Notes under the pieces: generated by a model | What the model was told of the DNA's origin: nothing | The model's input: only the letters and a program-made list of their open reading frames with translations | Databases searched by the model: none | NCBI GenBank assembly: GCA_002426495.1 | Contig: DIQC01000052.1 | Span: forward strand, 1 to 5,998 | Length of the DNA: 5,998 nucleotides | Origin: Thermacetogenium sp. UBA5472 | GTDB taxonomy: Bacteria > Bacillota > DSM-12270 > Thermacetogeniales > Thermacetogeniaceae | Reading direction: 5' to 3' | Position numbers and translations under genes: made by a program | Shown: positions 1 through 5,872 of the stretch, piece by piece | Numbering within the stretch: position 1 is the first letter of the stretch | Layout of the letters: each line of letters opens with the position of its first letter

Positions 1-1110
1 TCCGGAATCCGCAAGGGCAATGTTATTGATATTGAAAACACAGTGCATGCTATTGAGGCAGCTATTGAGAAAGCGGAGCAGATGAGCGGTCGTGAAATTG
101 AGGGGGGATATGTGGGAATTACTGGGCTCACGGTCTCCTCCCTTAATAACCGCGGTGTTGTTGCTGTTTCCGCTTCCGATCAGGAAATAATGCCAGAAGA
201 TGTAGAGAGGGTTCTTCAAGCGGCACGAGTAATTGCTCTTCCTCATGATCGCAGAATTATCCATGTTATTCCCCGCCAGTATCTTGTTGATGGAAATGAA
301 AATATTCTTGACCCTGTGGGTATGATTGGGTCAAGATTGGAAGTGGAAACTCATATTGTGACCATTGTAAATGCCGCTTTACAGAACATTATCAAATGCT
401 GTGAGCGTGCGGGTTTTCAACCCTGGGAGCTGGTATTAAACGGTTATGCCTCTGGAGAAGCTGTGCTTTATGCAGCAGAAAAAGAATTGGGGGTAGTGGT
501 AGTCGATATAGGGGGCGGTACAACCGATATCGCTCTTTTTGACCAGGGAACATTGTGGTATACAGCGGTTTTACCGATAGGTGGGGATTACATTACCAGT
601 GACCTGGCAGTTGGTTTGAGAACACCGTTGACACAAGCGGAAATTATTAAGAAGGAGCATGGAGGGACACTTCCTGCCTTGACATCGGACAACGAGTTTG
701 TGGATGTTCCCAGTGTAGGAGGCAGGGATACTTTCAGGGTATCAAAAAAAATGATTGCCAGCATCATTGAACCTCGTGTGCAGGAAATCATTGGCCTTGT
801 AAAGAATAAGTTGGATAGTTCCGGCTATACGGGGATGCTGCCCGGAGGAGTTGTCCTGACCGGAGGGACCGCTCTCACACAGGGTATTGTCGAATTGGCA
901 GTAGATCTCCTGGAAAAACCGGTCAGAGTGGGCTATCCAGATGGGATTAGCGGTCTGGCTGATGTTGTTGACAGTCCGGAATATGCTACAGGCGTGGGGT
1001 TGCTGATGTATGGTAGCAGACGCCAATATGTAACAGAAGAGCATGAGGATGCTTTATCAGTGAAAGCTTTGTTTAGTAAGGTTAAGCAATGGTTTCAAGA
1101 TCTTTTTTAA
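1..1110 (+). CDS. ftsA: Cell division protein FtsA (5'-truncated by window edge)
   Basis: FtsA is the actin-fold ATPase that tethers FtsZ filaments to the cytoplasmic membrane and helps recruit the divisome. Reading frame 1 is open from the first base, so the gene enters the window already in progress. The visible part begins SGIRKGNVIDIENTVHAI, which aligns with about residue 40 of Bacillus FtsA, so roughly 40 N-terminal residues, including the first phosphate loop, are missing. The 369 visible residues carry the second phosphate loop DIGGGTTDIALF (codons 169-180) and the adenosine motif GGVVLTGGTA (from codon 282). The last 15 residues, KALFSKVKQWFQDLF, form the amphipathic membrane-targeting helix, so the C-terminus is intact. 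The in-frame GTG at 43 lies inside conserved sequence and is not the start. ftsZ begins 20 bp downstream, as expected for one operon. The identity is near certain. Confidence 0.97.
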   Translation, partial: SGIRKGNVIDIENTVHAIEAAIEKAEQMSGREIEGGYVGITGLTVSSLNNRGVVAVSASDQEIMPEDVERVLQAARVIALPHDRRIIHVIPRQYLVDGNENILDPVGMIGSRLEVETHIVTIVNAALQNIIKCCERAGFQPWELVLNGYASGEAVLYAAEKELGVVVVDIGGGTTDIALFDQGTLWYTAVLPIGGDYITSDLAVGLRTPLTQAEIIKKEHGGTLPALTSDNEFVDVPSVGGRDTFRVSKKMIASIIEPRVQEIIGLVKNKLDSSGYTGMLPGGVVLTGGTALTQGIVELAVDLLEKPVRVGYPDGISGLADVVDSPEYATGVGLLMYGSRRQYVTEEHEDALSVKALFSKVKQWFQDLF

Positions 1111-1130
1111 GAAGCGAGGGATGGTAGGGT

Positions 1131-2174
1131 ATGTTGGAAATGGAGGTAGACACAAGCAGGTTTGCCGAGATTAAGGTAATAGGTGTTGGCGGCGGAGGAG
1201 GAAACGCTGTCAATAGAATGATTCAGGCTGAGCTTCAGGGCGTTCAATTTCTGGTTGTGAATACGGACGTCCAGTCTCTGAATTTGTCTCAAGCTGAGCA
1301 TAAGATTCAAATTGGTTCAAAACTCACTAAGGGGCTGGGAGCAGGTGCTGATCCGGATATTGGGAATAAAGCCGCAGAAGAGAGTCGTGACGAATTGATG
1401 CAGGCCCTGGAAGGGGCTGATATGGTTTTTGTGACAGCGGGCATGGGAGGCGGAACCGGAACTGGTGGAGCTCCTGTTGTCGCTGAAGTGGCTAAAGAGA
1501 TCGGCGCACTCACAGTCGGTGTGGTTACCCGTCCCTTTACATTCGAAGGAAGGAAACGGGCGAACCAGGCTGAGACGGGGATCCAGGAATTGAGAAGCAA
1601 AGTGGATACCTTGATTACGATTCCTAATGACCGTTTGCTGCAGGTAGTGGACAAGTCAACTTCGATCAATGAGGCTTTCCGTATAGCAGATGATGTTCTA
1701 CGGCAGGGAGTGCAGGGCATATCTGACCTGATCGCTGTGCCCGGATTGATCAATTTGGACTTTGCTGATGTTAAAACTATCATGTTGGAAACAGGTACAG
1801 CTTTAATGGGAATTGGCAGTGCCAAAGGTGAAAACAGAGCAACAGAAGCTGCTAAGATCGCTATTTCGAGTCCTTTATTAGAAACATCTATTGAGGGTGC
1901 ACGAGGGGTCCTCCTTAATATTACCGGAGGCCCAGATTTAGGATTATTTGAAGTGAACGAGGCTGCAGAGATTATTTCCCAGGCTGCTGATCCAGAAGCC
2001 AATATAATTTTTGGTGCGGTGATCAATAAGGATCTTGAAGAGGAAATCAAGGTAACGGTTATCGCTACCGGGTTTGATTCTGTTAATCAAGAAAAAACAG
2101 AAAATACAGTTGTTGATCTGCATTCCTTCACTTCTGATGATTTAGATATACCGGCATTTCTACGCCGACGCTAG
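1131..2174 (+). CDS. ftsZ: Cell division protein FtsZ
   Basis: FtsZ is the tubulin-like GTPase that polymerises into the Z ring at mid-cell and, at the onset of sporulation, near the pole. The 347-residue product has the N-terminal nucleotide-binding GVGGGGGNAVNRM (residues 18-30), the tubulin signature GGGTGTGG (106-113) and the catalytic T7 loop NLDFAD (208-213). It ends in the conserved C-terminal peptide DDLDIPAFLRRR (336-347), the docking site for FtsA, SepF and other partners. The globular core ends near residue 316, leaving a variable linker of only about 19 residues, clearly shorter than in Bacillus subtilis. ATG at 1131 gives the usual MLE-type N-terminus. The upstream purine stretch GAGGGA (1116-1121) is a modest ribosome binding site. 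A second in-frame ATG at 1140 is possible but less typical. The gene follows ftsA by 20 bp and is very likely co-transcribed with it. Confidence 0.98.
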   Translation: MLEMEVDTSRFAEIKVIGVGGGGGNAVNRMIQAELQGVQFLVVNTDVQSLNLSQAEHKIQIGSKLTKGLGAGADPDIGNKAAEESRDELMQALEGADMVFVTAGMGGGTGTGGAPVVAEVAKEIGALTVGVVTRPFTFEGRKRANQAETGIQELRSKVDTLITIPNDRLLQVVDKSTSINEAFRIADDVLRQGVQGISDLIAVPGLINLDFADVKTIMLETGTALMGIGSAKGENRATEAAKIAISSPLLETSIEGARGVLLNITGGPDLGLFEVNEAAEIISQAADPEANIIFGAVINKDLEEEIKVTVIATGFDSVNQEKTENTVVDLHSFTSDDLDIPAFLRRR

Positions 2175-2208
2175 ATGCGCCGGGGCCGGTTCCTCTTGCA
2201 TGATACAC

Positions 2209-2239
2209 TGTAGCGGTTGGATCCACGTCAACCGCTACA
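2209..2239 (+). terminator. 11-bp perfect hairpin downstream of ftsZ, possible terminator
   Basis: TGTAGCGGTTG (2209-2219) and CAACCGCTACA (2229-2239) are exact reverse complements around a 9-base loop. The stem starts 35 bp after the ftsZ stop codon and is followed by TATGTTGTTATAC, which is T-rich but not a continuous T run. The stem would fit a transcription terminator or a 3'-end stabilising structure for the ftsAZ message. The weak T tract makes termination efficiency uncertain. Confidence 0.55.
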
Positions 2240-2365
2240 TATGTTGTTATACTGTACTAGTGACAGATGGGGAGTTGGTTAGTCCCAGCATGTAATTATT
2301 ACCTTATTCAAGCAGAGCAAGAGAGCAAGTGTTACGAGTAAATGAAACCCGCAAAAACAACATTT

Positions 2366-2392
2366 CGAAAGCAGCAGCTTTCGGCATTTTTA
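2366..2392 (+). terminator. Probable intrinsic terminator upstream of spoIIGA
   Basis: CGAAAGC (2366-2372) pairs with GCTTTCG (2377-2383) across a 4-base AGCA loop, followed by GCATTTTTA with five consecutive T residues. This is a compact rho-independent terminator on the + strand, probably the final stop for ftsAZ transcription before the spoIIGA promoter. The stem is only 7 bp, so it may be leaky. Its left edge overlaps TTTCGAAA (2363-2370), which is one base off a Spo0A box on either strand. Confidence 0.6.
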
Positions 2393-2411
2393 TCGCTCAA
2401 TGCTTCCATAT

Positions 2412-2445
2412 TATGACATAATTGTTAGCGTGGATCCATTATAAT
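2412..2445 (+). promoter_or_regulatory. Putative Spo0A-controlled spoIIGA promoter with 21-bp spacer
   Basis: TATAAT (2440-2445) is a perfect sigma-A -10. The best -35 is ATGACA (2413-2418), a 5/6 match to TTGACA, separated by 21 bp rather than about 17. The Bacillus subtilis spoIIG promoter is known for the same anomaly, a 22-bp spacer, which makes it dependent on phosphorylated Spo0A bound over the -35. Here TATGACA (2412-2418) is one mismatch from the reverse-strand Spo0A box TTTGACA and overlaps the -35 in the same way. Transcription would begin near 2452, leaving a leader of about 77 bases. This is an inference from motif and position. Confidence 0.6.
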
Positions 2446-2528
2446 ATTACTGGTATGTCTGACAGTTTTTAGGCATATATATGGAGAGAACATAATATTT
2501 ACCTATTATTTTATTAGGATGAGTTGTT

Positions 2529-3440
2529 ATGCCTGGAAGCACAGCTGTTTATGTGGATATGCTGTTTTTAATCAATTTTTTAATGGACTTTGTAGTTCTC
2601 TGGGCAGCGGCAAGGTTGGCTCAGGTCAGGGTATCAATATGGCGGCTGTTCTGTGGAGCACTCATTGGAGCAATCTATAGTATTCTCGTTTTACTTCCTA
2701 ACCTTCAATATATGTCTAGTATAGAAATGAAATTTATAGTTTCCATTATTATGGCCATAGCAGCATATGTTCCTCTTTCTTGGAAAAAGTTTGGCCAGGT
2801 TGTTTTCTACTTTTATCTTGTTGCCTTTACAATTGGCGGAGCTGTTCTCGGCATCATTTATATGGTGGGCAGCAGTACCTTGACAGGTGTGTTCAATAAT
2901 CTACCCCTCAGCTACCTCTGGCTGCTTATAGCTGTAGTTGCGGCGGCGATTATGGGTAAATACGGGGTGGCTTATTTTAAAAATTCGGTGCTGCAAGATC
3001 TATTAAAGGTTCCTATAATTATTCGGATACAAGGAAAAGAACTCAAAGCAATCGGTTTGGTGGATACCGGGAACCAACTGGTAGATCCCTTGACTGGCTC
3101 TCCGGTGGTTATCGTTGAGTATGGTATCTTGAAACGGTATTTGCCCTCTGAGCTGCAAGAGATTATCGACAACAGCGGGGAAGTGGATCTGTCAAAACTG
3201 ACTGAAATAACTCCTGAGGAGGGAAGCGGTTTTTCCTTTAGGCTGATACCTTTTACAACAATAGGAAAGAGCCATGGAATGTTGGTTGGCTTCCGGCCAG
3301 ATGAAATAATCGTATTGACTGGGAATGAAAGTTTGCACAAAACAAATGTTGTCATCGGTATCTATAACAGGCGTTTATCGCCCCGGGGGGCTTATCATGC
3401 ACTGCTCCATCCTGATCTGATTCAAGTTGCTGCGAATTGA
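2529..3440 (+). CDS. spoIIGA: SpoIIGA, membrane aspartic protease that processes pro-sigma-E
   Basis: SpoIIGA is the sporulation-specific aspartic protease that removes the pro-sequence of sigma-E in the mother cell after activation by SpoIIR from the forespore. The 303-residue product has the family architecture. About five hydrophobic membrane segments occupy the N-terminal half (roughly 6-29, 37-57, 66-83, 89-113 and 127-147). A soluble C-terminal protease domain follows, with the active-site motif DTGN (catalytic Asp179) and DPLTG (186-190). The start at ATG 2529 gives the family-like N-terminus with YVDMLFLINFLMD, and the weak AGGATGAG (2516-2523) sits 5 bases upstream. The stop TGA (3438-3440) lies 22 bp before the sigE start, so the two genes form the classic spoIIG operon. 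The long-spacer promoter upstream suggests control by Spo0A. Length is close to the Bacillus protein. No missing key residue is seen. Confidence 0.96.
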   Translation: MPGSTAVYVDMLFLINFLMDFVVLWAAARLAQVRVSIWRLFCGALIGAIYSILVLLPNLQYMSSIEMKFIVSIIMAIAAYVPLSWKKFGQVVFYFYLVAFTIGGAVLGIIYMVGSSTLTGVFNNLPLSYLWLLIAVVAAAIMGKYGVAYFKNSVLQDLLKVPIIIRIQGKELKAIGLVDTGNQLVDPLTGSPVVIVEYGILKRYLPSELQEIIDNSGEVDLSKLTEITPEEGSGFSFRLIPFTTIGKSHGMLVGFRPDEIIVLTGNESLHKTNVVIGIYNRRLSPRGAYHALLHPDLIQVAAN

Positions 3441-3449
3441 TAATTATTT

Positions 3450-3457
3450 GGGGGGGA
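3450..3457 (+). promoter_or_regulatory. G-rich ribosome binding site that sets the sigE start
   Basis: A run of seven G residues followed by A (3450-3457) lies 5 bases before ATG 3463. It supports that codon over the in-frame TTG at 3427, which would overlap spoIIGA by 14 bases and has no comparable site. The homopolymer offers several pairing registers with the 16S rRNA 3' end. Confidence 0.7.
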
Positions 3458-3462
3458 TTCTG

Positions 3463-4188
3463 ATGAGAGAAAATGGTTCGTTATTATGGTGGGTTCGTTT
3501 ATGGTTGATAGGGGTTCTAAGGCGTTTTAAAGTTCCGTCTCATATTTATTACCTGGGGAATCACGAGGCACTGCCTCCTCCCTTGACCAGTGATGAGGAG
3601 ATGTCACTGTTAAATAAGCTGGAGGCTGGTGATGTCAGTGTTAGGAATGCTCTCATTGAAAGAAACCTGCGGTTGGTGGTTTATATTGCCCGCAAATTCG
3701 AAAACACGGGGATAGGGATTGAGGATTTGGTATCCATTGGCACCATCGGTTTAATCAAGGCTGTTAATACATTTAAGCCTCAGCGTAAAATCAAGTTGGC
3801 CACCTATGCGTCAAGGTGTATTGAAAACGAAATCTTGATGCATTTACGCAGAAACAATAAGACCAGAACAGAGGTCTCATTTGATGAACCGTTGAACATC
3901 GACTGGGATGGAAACGAATTGCTGCTTTCAGATGTTCTGGGTACGGAAAGTGATGTTATTTACCGTCATCTGGAGGAGGAAGTGGATCGGAAGTTGCTGC
4001 ATACCGCAGTCAGCAGACTCGCACCCAGAGAGCAGAAAATCATGGAACTTCGCTTTGGGCTGCGGGGAGCAAAGGAAAAAACACAAAAAGAAGTTGCCGA
4101 TCAGCTGGGAATTTCTCAGTCCTATATTTCGCGGCTGGAAAAGCGAATCATCAAGCGTTTGCGGAAGGATATCTGCTGTATGGGGTAA
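3463..4188 (+). CDS. sigE: Sporulation sigma factor SigE (pro-sigma-E precursor)
   Basis: Sigma-E is the first mother-cell-specific sigma factor and is made as an inactive membrane-associated precursor. The 241-residue product opens with a hydrophobic, tryptophan-rich pro-sequence of about 29 residues (W9, W10, W14). It then has the YYLG processing neighbourhood (29-32) and the conserved LPPPL (37-41). Region 2 spans about 60-130, with ERNLRLVVYIARKFENTG and KLATYASRCIENEILMHLRR as core-binding and -10 recognition segments. The invariant sigma-E block SFDEPLNIDWDGNELLLSDV (139-158) follows. Region 4 has the helix-turn-helix KTQKEVADQLGISQSYISRL (206-225). The start at 3463 is chosen for its ribosome binding site and for a pro-sequence of the usual length. 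SpoIIGA, its protease, is encoded 22 bp upstream, and a terminator follows. Match to the Bacillus protein is very strong through regions 2 and 4, while the pro-sequence and the last residues (KDICCMG) diverge. Confidence 0.98.
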   Translation: MRENGSLLWWVRLWLIGVLRRFKVPSHIYYLGNHEALPPPLTSDEEMSLLNKLEAGDVSVRNALIERNLRLVVYIARKFENTGIGIEDLVSIGTIGLIKAVNTFKPQRKIKLATYASRCIENEILMHLRRNNKTRTEVSFDEPLNIDWDGNELLLSDVLGTESDVIYRHLEEEVDRKLLHTAVSRLAPREQKIMELRFGLRGAKEKTQKEVADQLGISQSYISRLEKRIIKRLRKDICCMG

Positions 4189-4242
4189 AAACCTGATTAT
4201 TTCCCCCTGAAACAATTGTCTGATAATTATTATGCCGGGAGC

Positions 4243-4275
4243 AAGCGAAAGCTGTTTCCGCTTTTTTCTTTTTAT
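4243..4275 (+). terminator. Intrinsic terminator of the spoIIGA-sigE operon
   Basis: AAGCGAAA (4243-4250) pairs with TTTCCGCTT (4255-4263) around a GCTG loop, with one bulged C at 4259. It runs straight into a T-rich tail (TTTTTTCTTTTTAT). It lies 54 bp after the sigE stop codon on the + strand. It should separate the predivisional spoIIGA-sigE message from the sigG transcript, although readthrough is possible. Confidence 0.78.
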
Positions 4276-4298
4276 AACTCTCTTATTATAGTTCTAAT

Positions 4299-4327
4299 GG
4301 TTATTTGATAATGGTTCGGTATAATTT
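4299..4327 (+). promoter_or_regulatory. Candidate sigG promoter (forespore type or sigma-A type)
   Basis: A promoter is expected between the sigE terminator and the sigG leader hairpin. GGTATAATTT (4318-4327) resembles the GG-led -10 of sigma-F promoters and also contains a perfect TATAAT (4320-4325). GGTTA (4299-4303) is one base from a sigma-F -35 (GTTTA), with a 14-bp spacer that is a little short. No good sigma-A -35 lies about 17 bp upstream. I could not find a clear sigma-G -10 (CATNNTA). Sigma-F followed by sigma-G autoregulation is the known pattern for this gene, but the assignment here is tentative. Confidence 0.35.
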
Positions 4328-4333
4328 GTGGCA

Positions 4334-4374
4334 TCCCCGGCAATAATTAAGAACGATCAAAGGATTGCCGGGGA
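4334..4374 (+). promoter_or_regulatory. sigG leader hairpin overlapping the ribosome binding site
   Basis: TCCCCGGCAAT (4334-4344) and ATTGCCGGGGA (4364-4374) are exact reverse complements of 11 bp with a 19-base loop. The right arm contains most of the only good ribosome binding site for sigG, GGGGAGG (4370-4376). A folded leader would therefore hide it. No T tract follows, so this is not a terminator. In Bacillus subtilis, leader secondary structure is known to lower sigG translation, which supports a similar role here. Confidence 0.72.
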
Positions 4375-4387
4375 GGAAGTAGACGGA

Positions 4388-5158
4388 ATGGCAAACAAAG
4401 TTGAGATTTGTGGAGTAAACACAGCAAAGTTACCTGTTCTGACCAGTGAGCAAATGCACGAACTGTTACTGGCTATGCACGCCGGCGATACAACTGTCCG
4501 GGAAAAAATGATAAAAGGGAATCTGCGTCTGGTACTCAGTGTTATTCAGCGATTTTCCAATCGGGGTGAATATGTGGATGATCTCTTTCAGGTAGGCTGT
4601 ATAGGTCTGATTAAATCCATCGATAATTTTGACCTGAGTCAGAATGTAAAGTTTTCGACTTATGCAGTCCCCATGATCATTGGAGAGATTCGGCGTTATC
4701 TGCGGGATAATAATCCGATCAGGGTCAGCCGATCCTTAAGGGATATCGCCTATCATGCCATTCAGGTACGGGAGTCACTGCTCAATAAACACTCCCGTGA
4801 TCCTTCACTGAATGAAATTGCCAAAGCGCTTAACCTGCCAAGGGAAGAAGTTGTCTTTGCTATGGATGCTATCCAGGAACCGGTCAGCCTTTTTGAACCT
4901 ATTTATCATGATGGTGGTGACCCAATCTATGTGATGGATCAGATCGGTGATGAGAAAAACAATGATCAAAATTGGTTGGAGAATATTGCTATCAGCGAGG
5001 CTCTTGATAAACTGACTGAGCGTGAGAAAAAGATCTTGAATATGCGCTTCTTTCAAGGGAAAACACAGATGGAGGTAGCCGAAGAGATCGGAATATCACA
5101 GGCTCAGGTTTCACGTTTGGAGAAAGCGGCCTTAAATCATATGCAAAAATATATCTAG
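4388..5158 (+). CDS. sigG: Sporulation sigma factor SigG (late forespore)
   Basis: Sigma-G directs late gene expression in the forespore after engulfment. The 256-residue product starts with the diagnostic sigma-G N-terminus KVEICGV (4-10) and LPVL. Region 2 contains LRLVLSVIQRFSNRGEYVDD and the highly conserved FSTYAVPMIIGEIRRYLRD (89-107), followed by NNPIRVSRSLRDIAY. A region 3 helix bundle spans about 115-170, followed by SLFEPIYHDGGDPIYVMDQI (167-186). Region 4 has the helix-turn-helix KTQMEVAEEIGISQAQVSRL (225-244). ATG 4388 aligns with the family start. An in-frame GTG at 4328 would add 20 residues encoded by the leader hairpin and lacks a ribosome binding site. Expression is probably limited by the leader hairpin, and spoIIR is coupled downstream. 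One oddity is Lys43, where Bacillus sigma-G has Asn45. Confidence 0.98.
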   Translation: MANKVEICGVNTAKLPVLTSEQMHELLLAMHAGDTTVREKMIKGNLRLVLSVIQRFSNRGEYVDDLFQVGCIGLIKSIDNFDLSQNVKFSTYAVPMIIGEIRRYLRDNNPIRVSRSLRDIAYHAIQVRESLLNKHSRDPSLNEIAKALNLPREEVVFAMDAIQEPVSLFEPIYHDGGDPIYVMDQIGDEKNNDQNWLENIAISEALDKLTEREKKILNMRFFQGKTQMEVAEEIGISQAQVSRLEKAALNHMQKYI

Positions 5159-5163
5159 GAGGG
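5157..5163 (+). promoter_or_regulatory. spoIIR ribosome binding site overlapping the sigG stop codon
   Basis: AGGAGGG begins inside the sigG TAG stop (5156-5158) and lies 5 bases before ATG 5169. It is a near-perfect Shine-Dalgarno sequence. Its position means that ribosomes finishing sigG pass directly over it, which suggests translational coupling on a shared message. Confidence 0.8.
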
Positions 5164-5168
5164 ATATC

Positions 5169-5801
5169 ATGCTCCAGCAAAGGAAAATGACTCTGCTGCT
5201 CTGTTTGTTAGTGGCGTTTTTCATTCCCTTGGCACTTGGAGTTCAAGCAAAAGAGGCATTTACAACAGATAACCTGATCAGGTTTCATGTGGTAGCGAAT
5301 AGTGATCAGGAACAGGACCAACATGTGAAATATATTGTCAGGGATCGCTTGATTGAAGTTTTAAAACCGCAGTTGAATGAAGCGGAGACCAGTCAGGAAG
5401 CCCGAAAAATCATTGCCGATAACAGCACCCAGTTGGCCGCAGTCGCCAAAGAGACAGTGGCCGCTGCCGGTTATTCCTATGGGGTGCGTGTAGAACTGGG
5501 TAAATCAAATTTTCCTCCTAAAGCCTATGGGGATGTTGTGCTGCAACAAGGGGAATATGAAGCTCTGAGGGTAGTGCTCGGTGAGGGTAAGGGAGCCAAT
5601 TGGTGGTGTGTACTCTTTCCACCCCTGTGCTTCGTTGATATCTCCGCAACTGCCTCAGAGAGTGAGGATAGCATTGCTGTCCGAGAGACAATGGCACAGC
5701 AGGGTAAGAGTGATGTAAGTGAGGTTGACCTAAGGTTTCGCCTGCTGGATTGGATAAAAAGTGATGACGGGTACTTGGCGAAAGATAAGGGTTCGCAATG
5801 A
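5169..5801 (+). CDS. spoIIR: SpoIIR, secreted forespore signal that triggers pro-sigma-E processing
   Basis: SpoIIR is made in the forespore and exported into the space between the two membranes, where it activates SpoIIGA in the mother-cell membrane. The 210-residue product has a signal peptide: basic start (R5, K6), hydrophobic core about 8-24, and a likely cleavage after VQA (25-27). The family signatures follow: RFHVVANSD (38-46) with VRD (57-59), FPPKAYGD (115-122), GEYEALRVVLGEG (128-140) and the invariant NWWCVLFPPLC (144-154) with Cys147 and Cys154. The charged C-terminus ends without a membrane anchor. The gene is 10 bp after sigG and shares its context through an overlapping ribosome binding site. 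In Bacillus subtilis spoIIR is elsewhere on the chromosome and transcribed by sigma-F, so linkage here is notable. No clear terminator follows. Confidence 0.96.
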   Translation: MLQQRKMTLLLCLLVAFFIPLALGVQAKEAFTTDNLIRFHVVANSDQEQDQHVKYIVRDRLIEVLKPQLNEAETSQEARKIIADNSTQLAAVAKETVAAAGYSYGVRVELGKSNFPPKAYGDVVLQQGEYEALRVVLGEGKGANWWCVLFPPLCFVDISATASESEDSIAVRETMAQQGKSDVSEVDLRFRLLDWIKSDDGYLAKDKGSQ

Positions 5802-5872
5802 GATGTTGGGGCATAGCTTCGCTGTTGTCTGAAAATCGGTTATAGAAATTTTATTGTTCAATGCTATTTTAC

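Larger units (their letters stand above)
2175..2528. other. ftsZ-spoIIGA intergenic region, 354 bp without a gene
   Basis: This stretch separates the division genes from the sporulation sigma locus. It holds an 11-bp hairpin just after ftsZ (2209-2239), a compact terminator-like hairpin (2366-2392), the putative spoIIGA promoter (2412-2445) and about 80 bp of AT-rich untranslated leader. Small repeats include a perfect tandem copy of AGAGCAAG (2314-2329) and an inverted pair of TGGATCCACG (2218-2227) and CGTGGATCCA (2429-2438). Only very short open frames are present, such as 24 codons from ATG 2342, with no convincing ribosome binding site. I recognise no riboswitch or RNA gene between 2240 and 2360. 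Confidence 0.8.

Noticed and set aside
1307..2050. Long open frame (247 codons) on the minus strand inside ftsZ
   Set aside because: It is an antisense shadow of ftsZ codon usage. The translation is Ser/Pro/Ile-rich and low in complexity, with no family resemblance.
2314..2329. Tandem AGAGCAAG repeat, considered as a CRISPR or repeat array
   Set aside because: Only two 8-base copies with no spacers. It is most simply a chance or slippage duplication.
2342..2416. 24-codon open frame starting at ATG 2342 in the ftsZ-spoIIGA gap
   Set aside because: No convincing ribosome binding site, and it runs through the terminator and into the promoter -35. No recognisable family.
3450..3456. Seven-G run before sigE, considered as a phase-variable tract
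   Set aside because: It is short and placed as a ribosome binding site. Phase variation of an essential sporulation sigma factor would need evidence of length variation between strains.
3427..3462. Upstream TTG start for sigE adding 12 residues
   Set aside because: It overlaps the end of spoIIGA and lacks a ribosome binding site. ATG 3463 has a G-rich site and gives the expected pro-sequence length.
3908..4210. 100-codon + strand frame overlapping sigE
   Set aside because: Out-of-frame shadow of the highly conserved sigE region 4. The peptide has no recognisable motif.
4328..4387. Upstream GTG start for sigG adding 20 residues
   Set aside because: The extension is encoded by the leader hairpin, has no ribosome binding site and is not part of the sigma-G family N-terminus.
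5802..5872. Terminator for spoIIR
   Set aside because: The only stems found here are weak (for example AGC-TTC-GCT near 5814-5822) and none is followed by a T tract.
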